The translations under genes and the position numbers were made by a program. From CALGKJ01 sp049322695 (GTDB lineage: Bacteria; Bacillota; Clostridia; Lutisporales; Lutisporaceae): 64,000 nucleotides of DNA. Positions 25,491 through 33,783 of the stretch are shown piece by piece; the first letter of the stretch is position 1, and each line of letters opens with the position of its first letter. The stretch lies in contig JBMORW010000057.1 in NCBI GenBank assembly GCA_049322695.1, positions 1-64,000 on the forward strand, written 5' to 3'. The notes beneath the pieces are model-generated. The model was not told the DNA's origin and searched no databases. It worked only from the letters and a program-made list of their open reading frames with translations.

Positions 25491-25892
25491 ATGTCAGCAG
25501 TATTGAAATACTTAAGTCCGGAATGGAGAGATGAAGCCGAAAAAAGGCTGATATCTGAGCTAACGCCTGAAAAAATGAACAGTATCAGCTCGTCAATGTG
25601 CAGTATTTACCAAAACTGTCCCAACGGAAAGTCTGTTTACATGTATTTAAGCTTTAAGGATGGTCTGCTTGAAAAGCTGGAGATAGGGGAGGGGGAAGCT
25701 CCCGCTGCCGAATTCAGAATAACGGGTGATTATGAGGTATTTGCAAGGATATCACGTTCGGAAATGAATTCCCAAATGGCATTAATGAGCGGTAAGCTTA
25801 AGCTGAAGGGAAATATGGTCAAGGCTCTGAAGCTTGCTTCTATTTCTGACAGAATAAATAGGGTATATGCCGGAATACCTACTGAGTATTAA
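25491..25892 (+). CDS. Single-domain SCP2-like protein
   Basis: A 133-residue protein with the SCP2 sterol-carrier fold: YMYLSFKDGLLEKLEIGEG, then a helix beginning with DYEVFARISRSEMN, and the LMSGKLKLKGNMVKALKL tail that is typical of the family. No targeting signal is seen, so it is cytoplasmic. It should bind a hydrophobic ligand such as a fatty acid, acyl-CoA or sterol. It is the third SCP2-type gene of the window and the only single-module one. It sits between TetR and M24 genes in one operon, with GGGGGAT as ribosome site. Confidence 0.85.
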   Translation: MSAVLKYLSPEWRDEAEKRLISELTPEKMNSISSSMCSIYQNCPNGKSVYMYLSFKDGLLEKLEIGEGEAPAAEFRITGDYEVFARISRSEMNSQMALMSGKLKLKGNMVKALKLASISDRINRVYAGIPTEY

Positions 25893-25908
25893 AGGAGGAT
25901 AGAGCATA

Positions 25909-27126
25909 ATGAATAACATGGTCAAGGATCCCTATTATATCGACTTTCCCTCAAGAATTAAGAGTATTCAAGCAGAGATGACAAAGGAAAACATAGACGT
26001 TTATATAGGCTCCAGGTTAAGGACTCTGTCCTGGACACTTGATGCATTCTGTCCGTGGAGAAGCTTTGTGGTAATTCCCAGAGAAGGACTTCCTACTGCG
26101 TTCACCTTCGTGATAGATGCAGCCAGAGTCGCAGATGAGTCCTGGCTGGACGAGGAGAATATAAGAGGCTATGCCCCAATGGGAGGACAGGACCAGATTT
26201 CGCTAATATCCGACTATATAAAGGATGAGCTTAACTGCTCAAAAGGAAGGATAGGAATTGAAAGCGGTATGTCCAACTATCTTCCAGAGGGCAATCTTAC
26301 ACACTTCGAATATGAAAGCTTCAGCACAGCGCTCCCGGAGGCAGAGTTTGTAAATGCTTTTAACATAATAGACAGGCTTTCAATTATTAAGGATGAAGGT
26401 ACTATAAACCGTTTCAGGGAAGCATCAAGAATAGTTGATATCGGTCATAAAGCCGTATATGAAGCTATAAAAAACGGCGGCTATAAGGGCATGACTGAAA
26501 CTGAGATTGCAGGTATAGCAGCTCATGCAATGAGAAAGGCAGGAAGTGTATGGGAATGGTCCTTTACAGGAGGTAATGAAATCTCTTGCGGCTATAGAAC
26601 AGGCCTTGCCGGCTGCGCTTGTACCCCCGCAACTACTAAGTTGCTGGAGCCTGGACAGCCTCTTATGGTGGATCTTCACGCCATGTTCAAGCTGGGGCTT
26701 GGAGACCACACCGTAAACTACCTGCTGGCTCCTGCTACCATAAGACAAAGATGGCATGCGGATAATTTTATAGATATTGTCAGGCAGTGCTTAAGTAAAT
26801 ACAAGTCCGGCGTTACTCCTTCAGGTTTGGCGGCCGAGCTGATGGAATTTGCAGAAGAAAGAGGCTTCTGTGACTTTCTTGTGCCAGGCTTTGAGCATGG
26901 AATCGGGATGCTGGGGGATGAATGGCGTATTGGGCTGAACGACGGTCCCTTTCAATTTTGGACAAATCCGTTCCATGAGTATCAAGCCGGAGAGATGCTG
27001 ATATGTGCTATACAATATTCCTGCCCTGAAGAACAAATCGGTTTCAGGTATGAAGCACCTATCTTAATAAGAGATGCAGATTGCGAGCTTTTAGCAAAGC
27101 ATCCATTGGAAGTACTTGAAATATGA
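25909..27126 (+). CDS. M24-fold (aminopeptidase P/creatinase-like) protein with incomplete metal site
   Basis: The 405-residue protein has the creatinase N-terminal domain (about 1-160) and the pita-bread M24 domain (about 165-400). Ligand positions can be followed: Asp in MVDLHAMF, Asp in LGDHTVN, His in GFEHGIGML and Glu in FRYEAPILI. The fourth ligand, Glu in the usual TIEPG motif, is absent: the segment reads ICAIQYS. Loss of a metal ligand is typical of creatinase-type, metal-free members that hydrolyse C-N bonds in small molecules, so peptidase activity is doubtful. Third gene of the TetR-SCP2 operon, which hints that its substrate or regulation is linked to a hydrophobic ligand. AAGGAGG precedes the ATG. 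Confidence 0.8.
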   Translation: MNNMVKDPYYIDFPSRIKSIQAEMTKENIDVYIGSRLRTLSWTLDAFCPWRSFVVIPREGLPTAFTFVIDAARVADESWLDEENIRGYAPMGGQDQISLISDYIKDELNCSKGRIGIESGMSNYLPEGNLTHFEYESFSTALPEAEFVNAFNIIDRLSIIKDEGTINRFREASRIVDIGHKAVYEAIKNGGYKGMTETEIAGIAAHAMRKAGSVWEWSFTGGNEISCGYRTGLAGCACTPATTKLLEPGQPLMVDLHAMFKLGLGDHTVNYLLAPATIRQRWHADNFIDIVRQCLSKYKSGVTPSGLAAELMEFAEERGFCDFLVPGFEHGIGMLGDEWRIGLNDGPFQFWTNPFHEYQAGEMLICAIQYSCPEEQIGFRYEAPILIRDADCELLAKHPLEVLEI

Positions 27127-27130
27127 ATAA

Positions 27131-27188
27131 CTAATCCATCTCCCTCATATTAATTACTAATTATCCTCTATGCAAGGGAGATGGTTAG
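27131..27188 (+). promoter_or_regulatory. Hairpin that sequesters a ribosome site and start codon
   Basis: CCATCTCCCT (27136-27145) pairs perfectly with AGGGAGATGG (27175-27184), and CTAA (27131-27134) extends the stem with TTAG (27185-27188) after one bulged T; the loop is 29 bases. The right arm contains the Shine-Dalgarno GGGAG and the ATG at 27181, so folding would block translation of the following gene. There is no U-tract, so it is not a terminator. Confidence 0.6.
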
Positions 27189-27189
27189 T

Positions 27190-27678
27190 TTGAAGCTCTA
27201 TAGAGAACTCTTTTATCAAGCCTTTGTTTTATTTACCGTAATCTGTATAACATTTGTTGCATGGGATATGGGCAGCTCTGTGCTGAACAGTACATCAAAC
27301 TTTGTAAATGATGTCGCACAAGCTGCTTTTTCTCCTTTATCCGAAAGCCTTCATAACTATGTAATACCAACAAAGGATAACCATATAATGACTATATACA
27401 TACCTGCTGTTCTATTTGTGCTGGCTACGGGAGGATATTCCTATGTTTTTCTGGAAAATCTGCGATTGTTAAGGCATCACTGGAATAGAAGTCCTGTTCT
27501 GAAGTGTCTGTGGCTTATATGGATTGCTGCTCTTTTCTGTATCGGTATTGTAACAATGATATTGAGCATTCAGCTTTTGTTGGAGGGAGTATTGGTTGCA
27601 CTCATTGGTCTGACAGCATATATACTGATACTTGCCAGCTTTTCCTGGCTATATGGCGTAAACACCAGAAAGAGATAA
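27190..27678 (+). CDS. Small integral membrane protein, unrecognised
   Basis: About 162 residues with four likely membrane helices (near 10-28, 70-88, 107-128 and 132-152) separated by short loops; the first extracellular loop is about 40 residues. The ATG at 27181 touches the GGGAG ribosome site directly, while TTG 27190 lies nine bases away, so TTG is the better start. Both are caught in or beside the hairpin described at 27131. It lies 63 bases after the M24 gene and may be the last member of that operon, with translation gated separately. I do not recognise the family. A strong terminator follows. Confidence 0.65.
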   Translation: MKLYRELFYQAFVLFTVICITFVAWDMGSSVLNSTSNFVNDVAQAAFSPLSESLHNYVIPTKDNHIMTIYIPAVLFVLATGGYSYVFLENLRLLRHHWNRSPVLKCLWLIWIAALFCIGIVTMILSIQLLLEGVLVALIGLTAYILILASFSWLYGVNTRKR

Positions 27679-27685
27679 AAGTATG

Positions 27686-27716
27686 AAGCCGGATGTTTCT
27701 TTGGACATCCGGCTTT
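27686..27716. terminator. Bidirectional terminator
   Basis: AAGCCGGATGT (27686-27696) pairs perfectly over 11 bases with ACATCCGGCTT (27705-27715), eight-base loop, between the convergent membrane-protein and ferritin genes. Confidence 0.85.
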
Positions 27717-27724
27717 CACGTCTT

Positions 27725-28237
27725 CTATATATTTATTACTGGCGGTACAAACACTCTAGCTGCAAGCTCTTTATCGAGCATATACAGTCCGCTCATATTA
27801 TCACCGATCATCTCCAGCTTTTTTACCATTCCGAAGAAATTTGATTCCTCTTCAACCTGCTCATCCACAAACCATTTTAAAAAGCTGACTGCAGCATGAT
27901 TCTTTTCCTCCTGCGCTATTTCCATCAGAAGATATATCCTGCTGGTTACAAAAAGCTCATGCTCATAGCCCTTCTTAAATACATCCAGCAGGTTTTCAAA
28001 ATATCCGTTTGGTTCTTCGATTCCAAAAACCTTGACATCTCCGTTCATTCTGTTTATAAAGTCAAAAAACAGCCTTGCATGTGATCTTTCTTCTTCTGTC
28101 TGCACCTTAAGCCAGTTTGCAAAACCGTCAAGGTTTTGTGAAGCACAGTAGGCCTCCATTGCCATATACAAATGCGCAGAGAACAACTCATACATAATCT
28201 GATTGTTCATTTCATCCATCAATCTTTTGCTTATCAT
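27725..28237 (-). CDS. ftnA: Bacterial ferritin
   Basis: A 170-residue non-haem ferritin. The four-helix diiron ligands are visible: Glu in MYELFSAHLY, Glu and His in EEERSHARLFF, and Glu/Gln in EIAQEEKNHA and DEQVEEE. It oxidises Fe(II) and stores Fe(III) in a 24-mer shell, protecting an anaerobe from iron and oxygen stress. It is monocistronic with AAGGAGG upstream; a plausible promoter is TTACAT then TATTAT at 17-base spacing near 28275-28305 on the minus strand. An AGCAAATTTTGCT palindrome overlaps that promoter and could bind a regulator. Confidence 0.95.
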   Translation of the reverse strand: MISKRLMDEMNNQIMYELFSAHLYMAMEAYCASQNLDGFANWLKVQTEEERSHARLFFDFINRMNGDVKVFGIEEPNGYFENLLDVFKKGYEHELFVTSRIYLLMEIAQEEKNHAAVSFLKWFVDEQVEEESNFFGMVKKLEMIGDNMSGLYMLDKELAARVFVPPVINI

Positions 28238-28417
28238 GGAAAAACCTCCTTAGTTTAATTACTTTAATAATAGCAAATTTTGCTGTAAAATGTAATAAAT
28301 ATTAATTATTTTTTTCTTTTAATAACATTTATCATGTCATTAATCTTAGGAAACATATATAGTGTAACCAATATCAAACTCAATATTAATACATGAAGAA
28401 AATTCTGGCACATGCAT

Positions 28418-28451
28418 AAAAAAGCTCTACCACTTTAAAGAGTGGCAGAGC
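28418..28451 (-). terminator. Intrinsic terminator of the sigma-flavodoxin operon
   Basis: GCTCTACCACT (28424-28434) pairs with AGTGGCAGAGC (28441-28451) with one G-U pair; on the minus strand it ends in six U residues. It follows the last gene of the operon, which ends at 28458. Confidence 0.88.
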
Positions 28452-28457
28452 CTCTTA

Positions 28458-28763
28458 CTATTTTGTACTATTTTTTATCCATCTTTCAAAACCCTCTGCA
28501 TTCCATTCCTTGAGTCTTTCTATTCTTCTCCCGTTATCTCCCTGCTCAGGATGGTATGCAAAACGCTTTAAGGTGTCACAGGCAAAGCTTTCACAGCCTC
28601 CGCAGTGCTCATGCTTCTTTTGTGTACAGCAGCTTGACACCTCACAGTCCCCCCAGAACATTTTGCCCTCAGCCTCTATACAACCCGGACAGTTGAACTG
28701 CTCCTTGTACTCACATTCACCGCAGTATATACCGCATCTTCCAGCCAAGTTCTTATTTGTCAT
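28458..28763 (-). CDS. DUF3795 cysteine-rich protein
   Basis: About 101 residues with ten or more cysteines in metal-binding spacing: CGIYCGEC, CPGC, CEVSSCC and CGGCESFAC. This is the DUF3795 pattern, a small Fe-S or zinc protein family of unknown function common in anaerobes. It is the last gene of the operon that begins with the sigma-flavodoxin fusion, and it may serve as an electron carrier or sensor for the flavoproteins; that is inference. GGGAG before ATG 28763 favours this start over the GTG three codons upstream. Confidence 0.85.
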   Translation of the reverse strand: MTNKNLAGRCGIYCGECEYKEQFNCPGCIEAEGKMFWGDCEVSSCCTQKKHEHCGGCESFACDTLKRFAYHPEQGDNGRRIERLKEWNAEGFERWIKNSTK

Positions 28764-28775
28764 ATTTGTCACTCC

Positions 28776-29432
28776 CTAATTGTTTATATCCTCAGTATTA
28801 AGCCTGCACAAGCCCCCATTGTTTCCAATAGTCCTGGAAGCATGGTAGTATGGCTCATAAATCATATATGCCGGAGATGTTTTCAAAAAAGTTTCTTTAT
28901 TTGTATCTCCAAAGCAGTCTTCTTCTACCTTAGCATTAACTATTTTACCTTGTACCAATGCATTAATCTTATTATCATCCTCTACTGTCCTCATCCAATC
29001 AAGCACACATTCATAGTGTGCAAAGCATTCTTTTATTCCCGGTGTCTTAATTACACTTGACGGCTCATGATTAAAGCCTGATGCCAGCACTTCATCCGTA
29101 TCTTCCTCATAATGCTTGGCAGCGTTATAAAGCTTGTCCTTTAGGTTATAGGAAGGTATGCTAATAACAAACTCCTTTGTCTTTTCTATAAGCTTATATG
29201 TATCTGACTCTATACCTACCTGCAGTATGAACTTCGGCTCTTTTCCCGAGCCTATTATCATTCCCCATGCATTCAACTGCACATTGGCAGCTCCATTGTC
29301 CTTCAGTGTAGTTACCATAAATACATTTACAGGTATATTTATTAGAGAGGTATACCAGGAAAACAGCTCAAAGTGTCCTTCCCATCCCGGCTTAATATCC
29401 TTCGGCACTATTACCGGCAAATCAATTTTCAT
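28776..29432 (-). CDS. Flavin-reductase-like FMN-binding split-barrel protein (copy 2)
   Basis: About 218 residues with the flavin-reductase-like split barrel: FMVTTLKDNGAANVQLNAWG is the FMN-contacting strand and turn, followed by EFVISIPSYNLKDKL and a HYECVLDW strand. Such proteins bind FMN and pass electrons between flavin or NAD(P)H and a partner. It is clearly a paralog of the next gene upstream and presumably arose by tandem duplication. Co-transcription with a sigma factor carrying an FMN-reductase domain suggests a shared flavin circuit. ATG 29432 is preferred; a GTG two codons earlier is possible. Confidence 0.82.
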   Translation of the reverse strand: MKIDLPVIVPKDIKPGWEGHFELFSWYTSLINIPVNVFMVTTLKDNGAANVQLNAWGMIIGSGKEPKFILQVGIESDTYKLIEKTKEFVISIPSYNLKDKLYNAAKHYEEDTDEVLASGFNHEPSSVIKTPGIKECFAHYECVLDWMRTVEDDNKINALVQGKIVNAKVEEDCFGDTNKETFLKTSPAYMIYEPYYHASRTIGNNGGLCRLNTEDINN

Positions 29433-29457
29433 ATTCACTTCTCTCTCCCTTCTATGT

Positions 29458-30108
29458 TTACATATCCTGAGTATTTAAACGGCAAAATACTCCATCCTGC
29501 GTAAAACGTTTTTCGGCATGATTGTAAAATTCGGTGCATCGATATACTAGGGAGCAGCTTTCATGCATCTCCTTTATGCTATTGCCAAGTACAGTGTCGT
29601 CTATGACAGCATTTACTATACTGCCTTGCACCAGTACATTGACAACCTTGTCCGTCTCTACATCCTTCATCCAGTCTAGTATACATTCATAATGTGAAAA
29701 ACATTCCTTCACTCTAGGCACTTTTACGTATTTCGATTCTTCATGAGTAAACCCTGAGGCTGTTATTTCATCTGTATCATCACTGTAATGGACTGCAGCT
29801 GAAAGCAGTTTGTCTTTAATATCATAGGCAGGTATGTTTATGACAAACTCCTTATTCTTATCTATCAGTCTGTAAGTATCCGAGTTTTTCATTATTTGCA
29901 TAACAAACTTCGGCTCATCTCCCGAGCCCAGCAGCATTCCCCAGGCATTAAGCTGGATATTTGCTTTTCCGTTTTCCTTAAGAGTTGTGACAAGAAAAAT
30001 ATTTTTGGGTACATTTGTTATAAAATGGTACCATGAGAATACTTTGAACTGTCCCTCCCAGCCTTGTACAATATCCTTTGGTGCTGAAACGGGCAAATCA
30101 ATTTTCAT
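29458..30108 (-). CDS. Flavin-reductase-like FMN-binding split-barrel protein (copy 1)
   Basis: A 216-residue paralog of the downstream gene, with the same landmarks (FLVTTLKENGKANIQLNAWG, EFVINIPAYDIKDKL, HYECILDW). The two differ mainly in the last 60 residues, so they may have different partners. The ATG lies just after the stop of the sigma-flavodoxin gene (two bases between), pointing to translational coupling. Substrate unknown; flavodoxin-like electron transfer or reduction of small aromatic or quinone compounds are possibilities for the family. Confidence 0.82.
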   Translation of the reverse strand: MKIDLPVSAPKDIVQGWEGQFKVFSWYHFITNVPKNIFLVTTLKENGKANIQLNAWGMLLGSGDEPKFVMQIMKNSDTYRLIDKNKEFVINIPAYDIKDKLLSAAVHYSDDTDEITASGFTHEESKYVKVPRVKECFSHYECILDWMKDVETDKVVNVLVQGSIVNAVIDDTVLGNSIKEMHESCSLVYRCTEFYNHAEKRFTQDGVFCRLNTQDM

Positions 30109-30110
30109 AT

Positions 30111-31346
30111 TTACTTCATTCTCCTTTCAATCTCACTTTTTCGTATCTGGTCCATAAGCCTGATATTTTCCTCATTCCAGTAATCAAACCAGTTTTCTAT
30201 CGCATTGCTGTCGGGTTTTTCTGATAACCTGCTTACAATAAGCCTCCCTAAAAGCTCGGCATGCTCGAATATATGTGCATCAAAAGGAATCTTGCCCTCA
30301 GTAGCTATCAGTCCCATTCCCATGGAAACAAGCGGCTCCCTTATTACGCTTGCAATATAACCTTGCTGCTGTATTATTGAGAAATTAAGTACTGCACACC
30401 ACTTCTTTTGCAAGGGAAAGGCTCGTCCGGGGCTTATATCCAGCGCGATAGGGGAGATACTTACAGCCATAAGCCTTTCCAGCAAGGCGCTCAGTCTGGA
30501 GGGTATAGGTGCATAATAAGGTGACACTACGGCAATTACATCTGCAGAAAGACACATCCCGAATATATCTTCAAAACCATCCCTTTGAGCACATTTCCTA
30601 AGGCTTGCGCATTCATAGCATACTTTGCAACCTTTTATCTCATAATCAGAAAGCTGTATAATCTTCACCTCTGAAGCAGGTGAGACTTTAACTGCTGATG
30701 CTTTTATCTTTTCCGCTGTTTCAAGGGTAACTCCTTGTTTCTTGTGTGAGCAGCATATAATCAATATCCTGAAGGACTTATCCTTTTCAATCAGATTCAA
30801 ACTTCTAAGGCAGGAAAGCTCTTCCCGGAGATGCTCTCTGGCTCTCAGCAGTCTGTTTTTTACGGCATTCTCACTAAGGTTAAGCATTTTTGCTATCTCA
30901 GAGCATCTTTTTCCTTGCTCGTAGAATAAAGTGAATACAATTCTGTTATTGGATGATAAACTTTCCAGCGCAGATATTACATAGCGGCTTAATTCTGAAT
31001 CATCCTCATTGATATTGACGCTTCCTCCCCATGTCTCATCAAACTGTGCCAGGTTTTCTATATAGACCAGCTCCACTTTCCTTTTGTGCTTTCTAAACCA
31101 GTCATAGGCAGTATTTGTGACAATCCTTTTAAACCAGGAATTAAACCTTCCGGCATCCCTTAAGCTTGGGAGGTCTCTGTAAAGTTTAATAAAGGCTTCC
31201 TGTGCAATGTCCTTCAAATCCTCTTCATTATCCGTCAGCCTGCTGCACCAGCCTTTAGCATAAGGACTATAGACATCTACAAGCTTTCTGAAGCTGCTCT
31301 CGTCATACTTTGCCTTTTCAATGAGCTCATATAAATCCTTTTTCAT
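30111..31346 (-). CDS. ECF sigma factor fused to flavodoxin-like NADPH-dependent FMN reductase domain
   Basis: A continuous 411-residue frame. Residues about 1-178 are a sigma-70-family ECF factor: region 2 (DLKDIAQEAFIKLYRDL, then RFNSWFKRIVTNTAYDWFR) and region 4 with its helix-turn-helix (KRCSEIAKMLNLSENAVKNRL). Residues about 189-365 are a flavodoxin-like fold of the NADPH-dependent FMN reductase family (ILIICCSHKKQGVT, GCKVCYECASLRKCAQ, and VVSPYYAPIPSRLSALLER). The CxxC near the flavin site is typical of iron-sulfur-flavoprotein relatives. No anti-sigma gene is present, so the flavin domain may itself control the sigma. First gene of a four-gene operon with flavin-binding proteins. GGAGG precedes the ATG. 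Confidence 0.9.
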   Translation of the reverse strand: MKKDLYELIEKAKYDESSFRKLVDVYSPYAKGWCSRLTDNEEDLKDIAQEAFIKLYRDLPSLRDAGRFNSWFKRIVTNTAYDWFRKHKRKVELVYIENLAQFDETWGGSVNINEDDSELSRYVISALESLSSNNRIVFTLFYEQGKRCSEIAKMLNLSENAVKNRLLRAREHLREELSCLRSLNLIEKDKSFRILIICCSHKKQGVTLETAEKIKASAVKVSPASEVKIIQLSDYEIKGCKVCYECASLRKCAQRDGFEDIFGMCLSADVIAVVSPYYAPIPSRLSALLERLMAVSISPIALDISPGRAFPLQKKWCAVLNFSIIQQQGYIASVIREPLVSMGMGLIATEGKIPFDAHIFEHAELLGRLIVSRLSEKPDSNAIENWFDYWNEENIRLMDQIRKSEIERRMK

Positions 31347-31438
31347 GTGTCCTCCAGATACCTATATTTAAGGCGTATAATTTTTGTTAAAAGTCACGTC
31401 ATCTAATAAAATTTTAGCATTTTTCTCAAAAAAGAAAA

Positions 31439-31475
31439 ATATGAGCAAAGGCATTTGTGCTGCCCCCGCTCATAT
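31439..31475 (-). terminator. Intrinsic terminator of the chemotaxis receptor gene
   Basis: ATATGAGC (31439-31446) pairs with GCTCATAT (31468-31475), with an inner GGCA/TGCC stem; on the minus strand a U-rich run follows. It lies just after the gene ending at 31507. Confidence 0.75.
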
Positions 31476-31506
31476 GTGCCAATTCAGTTATAAAGCAACA
31501 GGGTAA

Positions 31507-33543
31507 TCATACCTTAAATTGCTTAACCAGAGTGTTAAGCTCACTTGCATTCTCGGAGTTCTCTACCGTACTGTCGCTGAGCTGCTTAGTCTTTTCCACT
31601 ACAGTCATTGTCTTTTCTGATATGCTTTCCAAGCCTCCTGCAGACTCATTTATTGCCAGCGATACTTCTTTAATTGCATTTGTAATGTTTGTTATTGAAG
31701 CATTTAACTGCTGAGAGGTTGCACTGAACTCATTAACTATATCGTTGAATAAAACAGCATCCTTATCATATTGGTCTGCAGTTTCAATAAGCTTTTCAAA
31801 CTCTGAAATAACTTCGCCGTCAATAAAATCCATTACTCTAGATGCGCTGTCTGAAAGGTTTGAAACAGAGCCAGTAACGCCCTTCACTATCTCCTGAATA
31901 TCACCTGCCGTCTTGGAGGATTGCTCGGCAAGCTTCCTTATTTCATTTGCTACTACAGCAAAACCCTTACCGGCTTCACCGGCTCTTGCAGCTTCTATGG
32001 CTGCGTTAAGGGCAAGAAGGTTAGTCTGCTCTGTTATTCCCATAATAGCTTGTGCCAATGTATCTATATTGGATACCATTTTTGACTTCTCTATGGCATC
32101 TTCAAGCTCATCCTTAGCTTTTCTATAAATATTCTTTGCATTCTCCGCGCTGGCTTTCGCCTCAGTTTTGAGAGTCTGAGCTCTTCTTCCTACCTCATTT
32201 GCTGCCTCTGCTCCCTGTGATGCTCTTTCGGAAATGGAATTTACTGAGCTTTCTATTTCTTGTGCAGTAGCATTTATTTCCTGTATTGAAGCGGCAGACT
32301 GCTCCATACCTGCAGACAGTTCTTCAGTAGCAGCAGAGGTTTCATTTGTCTGGTCCTTTAACACTTCAACCAGTCTGTATACATTTTCTGCATTTGTGTC
32401 TACGCTCTCAGCCACCCTGCTGATGGTCAGAAGTACCTCACGGAGGGCTTTCCTCATTTGAGCCAGGGGCTTTACAATCATACCCACTTCATCCTTAAAC
32501 TTAAGCATATAATCTGCCGTGGGGTCATCCTGAAGATCCAGGCTGGCAGTGCTGTATAATAATCTGCTGATATGCTTGAAGGGCTTTGTTAGCATGTTCG
32601 AAGATAATAATCCGACAGCTATGGCTAACAAAATTATTATACCCGTACATAATACTGTCGATCTGAGAATCTTCGCTACAGGTGCCTGTATCTCTTCCAT
32701 ATCGCAGGTAACTACAAGTATCCAGTTGCACATTGGTATTATCTTATATGCAGCCATTTTGTCTTTGCCTTTAAATACATATTCAGTTATTTCAGGTTTT
32801 ATCTCTTCGCCCTTTTGAAGTCTGGCAACCACTTCCTTGATGGATGCATTTTCTACGGGCTTGTTTATCTTTTCTGCAGTAGGATGATAGAGCATGTTGC
32901 CGGTAGCATCAACCATATAAGCATAGCTGGACTTGGTGTTTCCTATTTTGGCTTCCTTAAGATACATTGAGAAGGAGTCAACTATAACAGCACTGGCAAC
33001 AAAGCCTATGATTTTCCTTTTCTCCATAACCGGACTTGTTATAACTGTAATAAGCGCACCCGTTGACTTAGACACCAGCACCTTACTTATAGCCGGTTTT
33101 CTGGTGGTTAAGGTTTCTTTAACATAATCCCTGTCATTGATATCTGCACCTATGAGCTTTCTATCGCTGTCTGCGACTATTTTGCCGTCTAAATCTACGA
33201 GAAAGACATGCTCAGAATTGCCGTACTCCCTATAAATAATGTCAAAATCCCTGCTGATTTCCTCTGCGATTGAAGCACCTTCTGCAGTACTTCTTTCTGA
33301 AGTGTCCATTAAAAGGTAGTTTACAATGTTATCCTGTTTGGCCAGTGTGCCTAAAGCCGCTTTTTCCTTTTCAATCAAGGCTTCGACAGTCTCAGACAAG
33401 CTGTCATTTAAGGAAAGCATCTCGCTTCTGCTTTGATTATACAGCGCGTCAGAAGCCCCTTGATAGGTTACAAATGCTGCCGTAGCCATAGATATCACTA
33501 GCAAGACAGCAAACATTAAGGTAAATTTTTGACCTATCGACAT
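31507..33543 (-). CDS. Methyl-accepting chemotaxis protein with extracellular dCache sensor
   Basis: About 678 residues: membrane helix near 8-30, extracellular dCache domain (about 35-285, with DLDGKIVADSDRKLIGADINDRDY and a second PAS-like half), second helix near 292-315, HAMP (about 318-370) and the signalling coil with tip EQTNLLALNAAIEAARAGE and GKGFAVVANEIRKLAEQS. dCache receptors usually bind amino acids, organic acids or similar. GGGGG eight bases before ATG 33543 sets the start, five codons inside the longest frame. It is a stand-alone gene; no other chemotaxis genes are nearby. Confidence 0.93.
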   Translation of the reverse strand: MSIGQKFTLMFAVLLVISMATAAFVTYQGASDALYNQSRSEMLSLNDSLSETVEALIEKEKAALGTLAKQDNIVNYLLMDTSERSTAEGASIAEEISRDFDIIYREYGNSEHVFLVDLDGKIVADSDRKLIGADINDRDYVKETLTTRKPAISKVLVSKSTGALITVITSPVMEKRKIIGFVASAVIVDSFSMYLKEAKIGNTKSSYAYMVDATGNMLYHPTAEKINKPVENASIKEVVARLQKGEEIKPEITEYVFKGKDKMAAYKIIPMCNWILVVTCDMEEIQAPVAKILRSTVLCTGIIILLAIAVGLLSSNMLTKPFKHISRLLYSTASLDLQDDPTADYMLKFKDEVGMIVKPLAQMRKALREVLLTISRVAESVDTNAENVYRLVEVLKDQTNETSAATEELSAGMEQSAASIQEINATAQEIESSVNSISERASQGAEAANEVGRRAQTLKTEAKASAENAKNIYRKAKDELEDAIEKSKMVSNIDTLAQAIMGITEQTNLLALNAAIEAARAGEAGKGFAVVANEIRKLAEQSSKTAGDIQEIVKGVTGSVSNLSDSASRVMDFIDGEVISEFEKLIETADQYDKDAVLFNDIVNEFSATSQQLNASITNITNAIKEVSLAINESAGGLESISEKTMTVVEKTKQLSDSTVENSENASELNTLVKQFKV

Positions 33544-33783
33544 ATACACAACCCCCATTATGTAAATTCTTAATTAGCAACAGTATGTCCGTTAATGTTG
33601 CACAAGATATTCCCATGCAAATAACTACTATCACTTTTTGCTGAAATCCACCTCCAAGTTTTACTTATATAATCCGTTCTTTTGCAAAATTTGCGAAATA
33701 ATTACAAATTTATAATAATAATCTAATAATACCACTTTTTACACTTACATACAACGTGGATGATAAATCAAAAAGAACGGATA

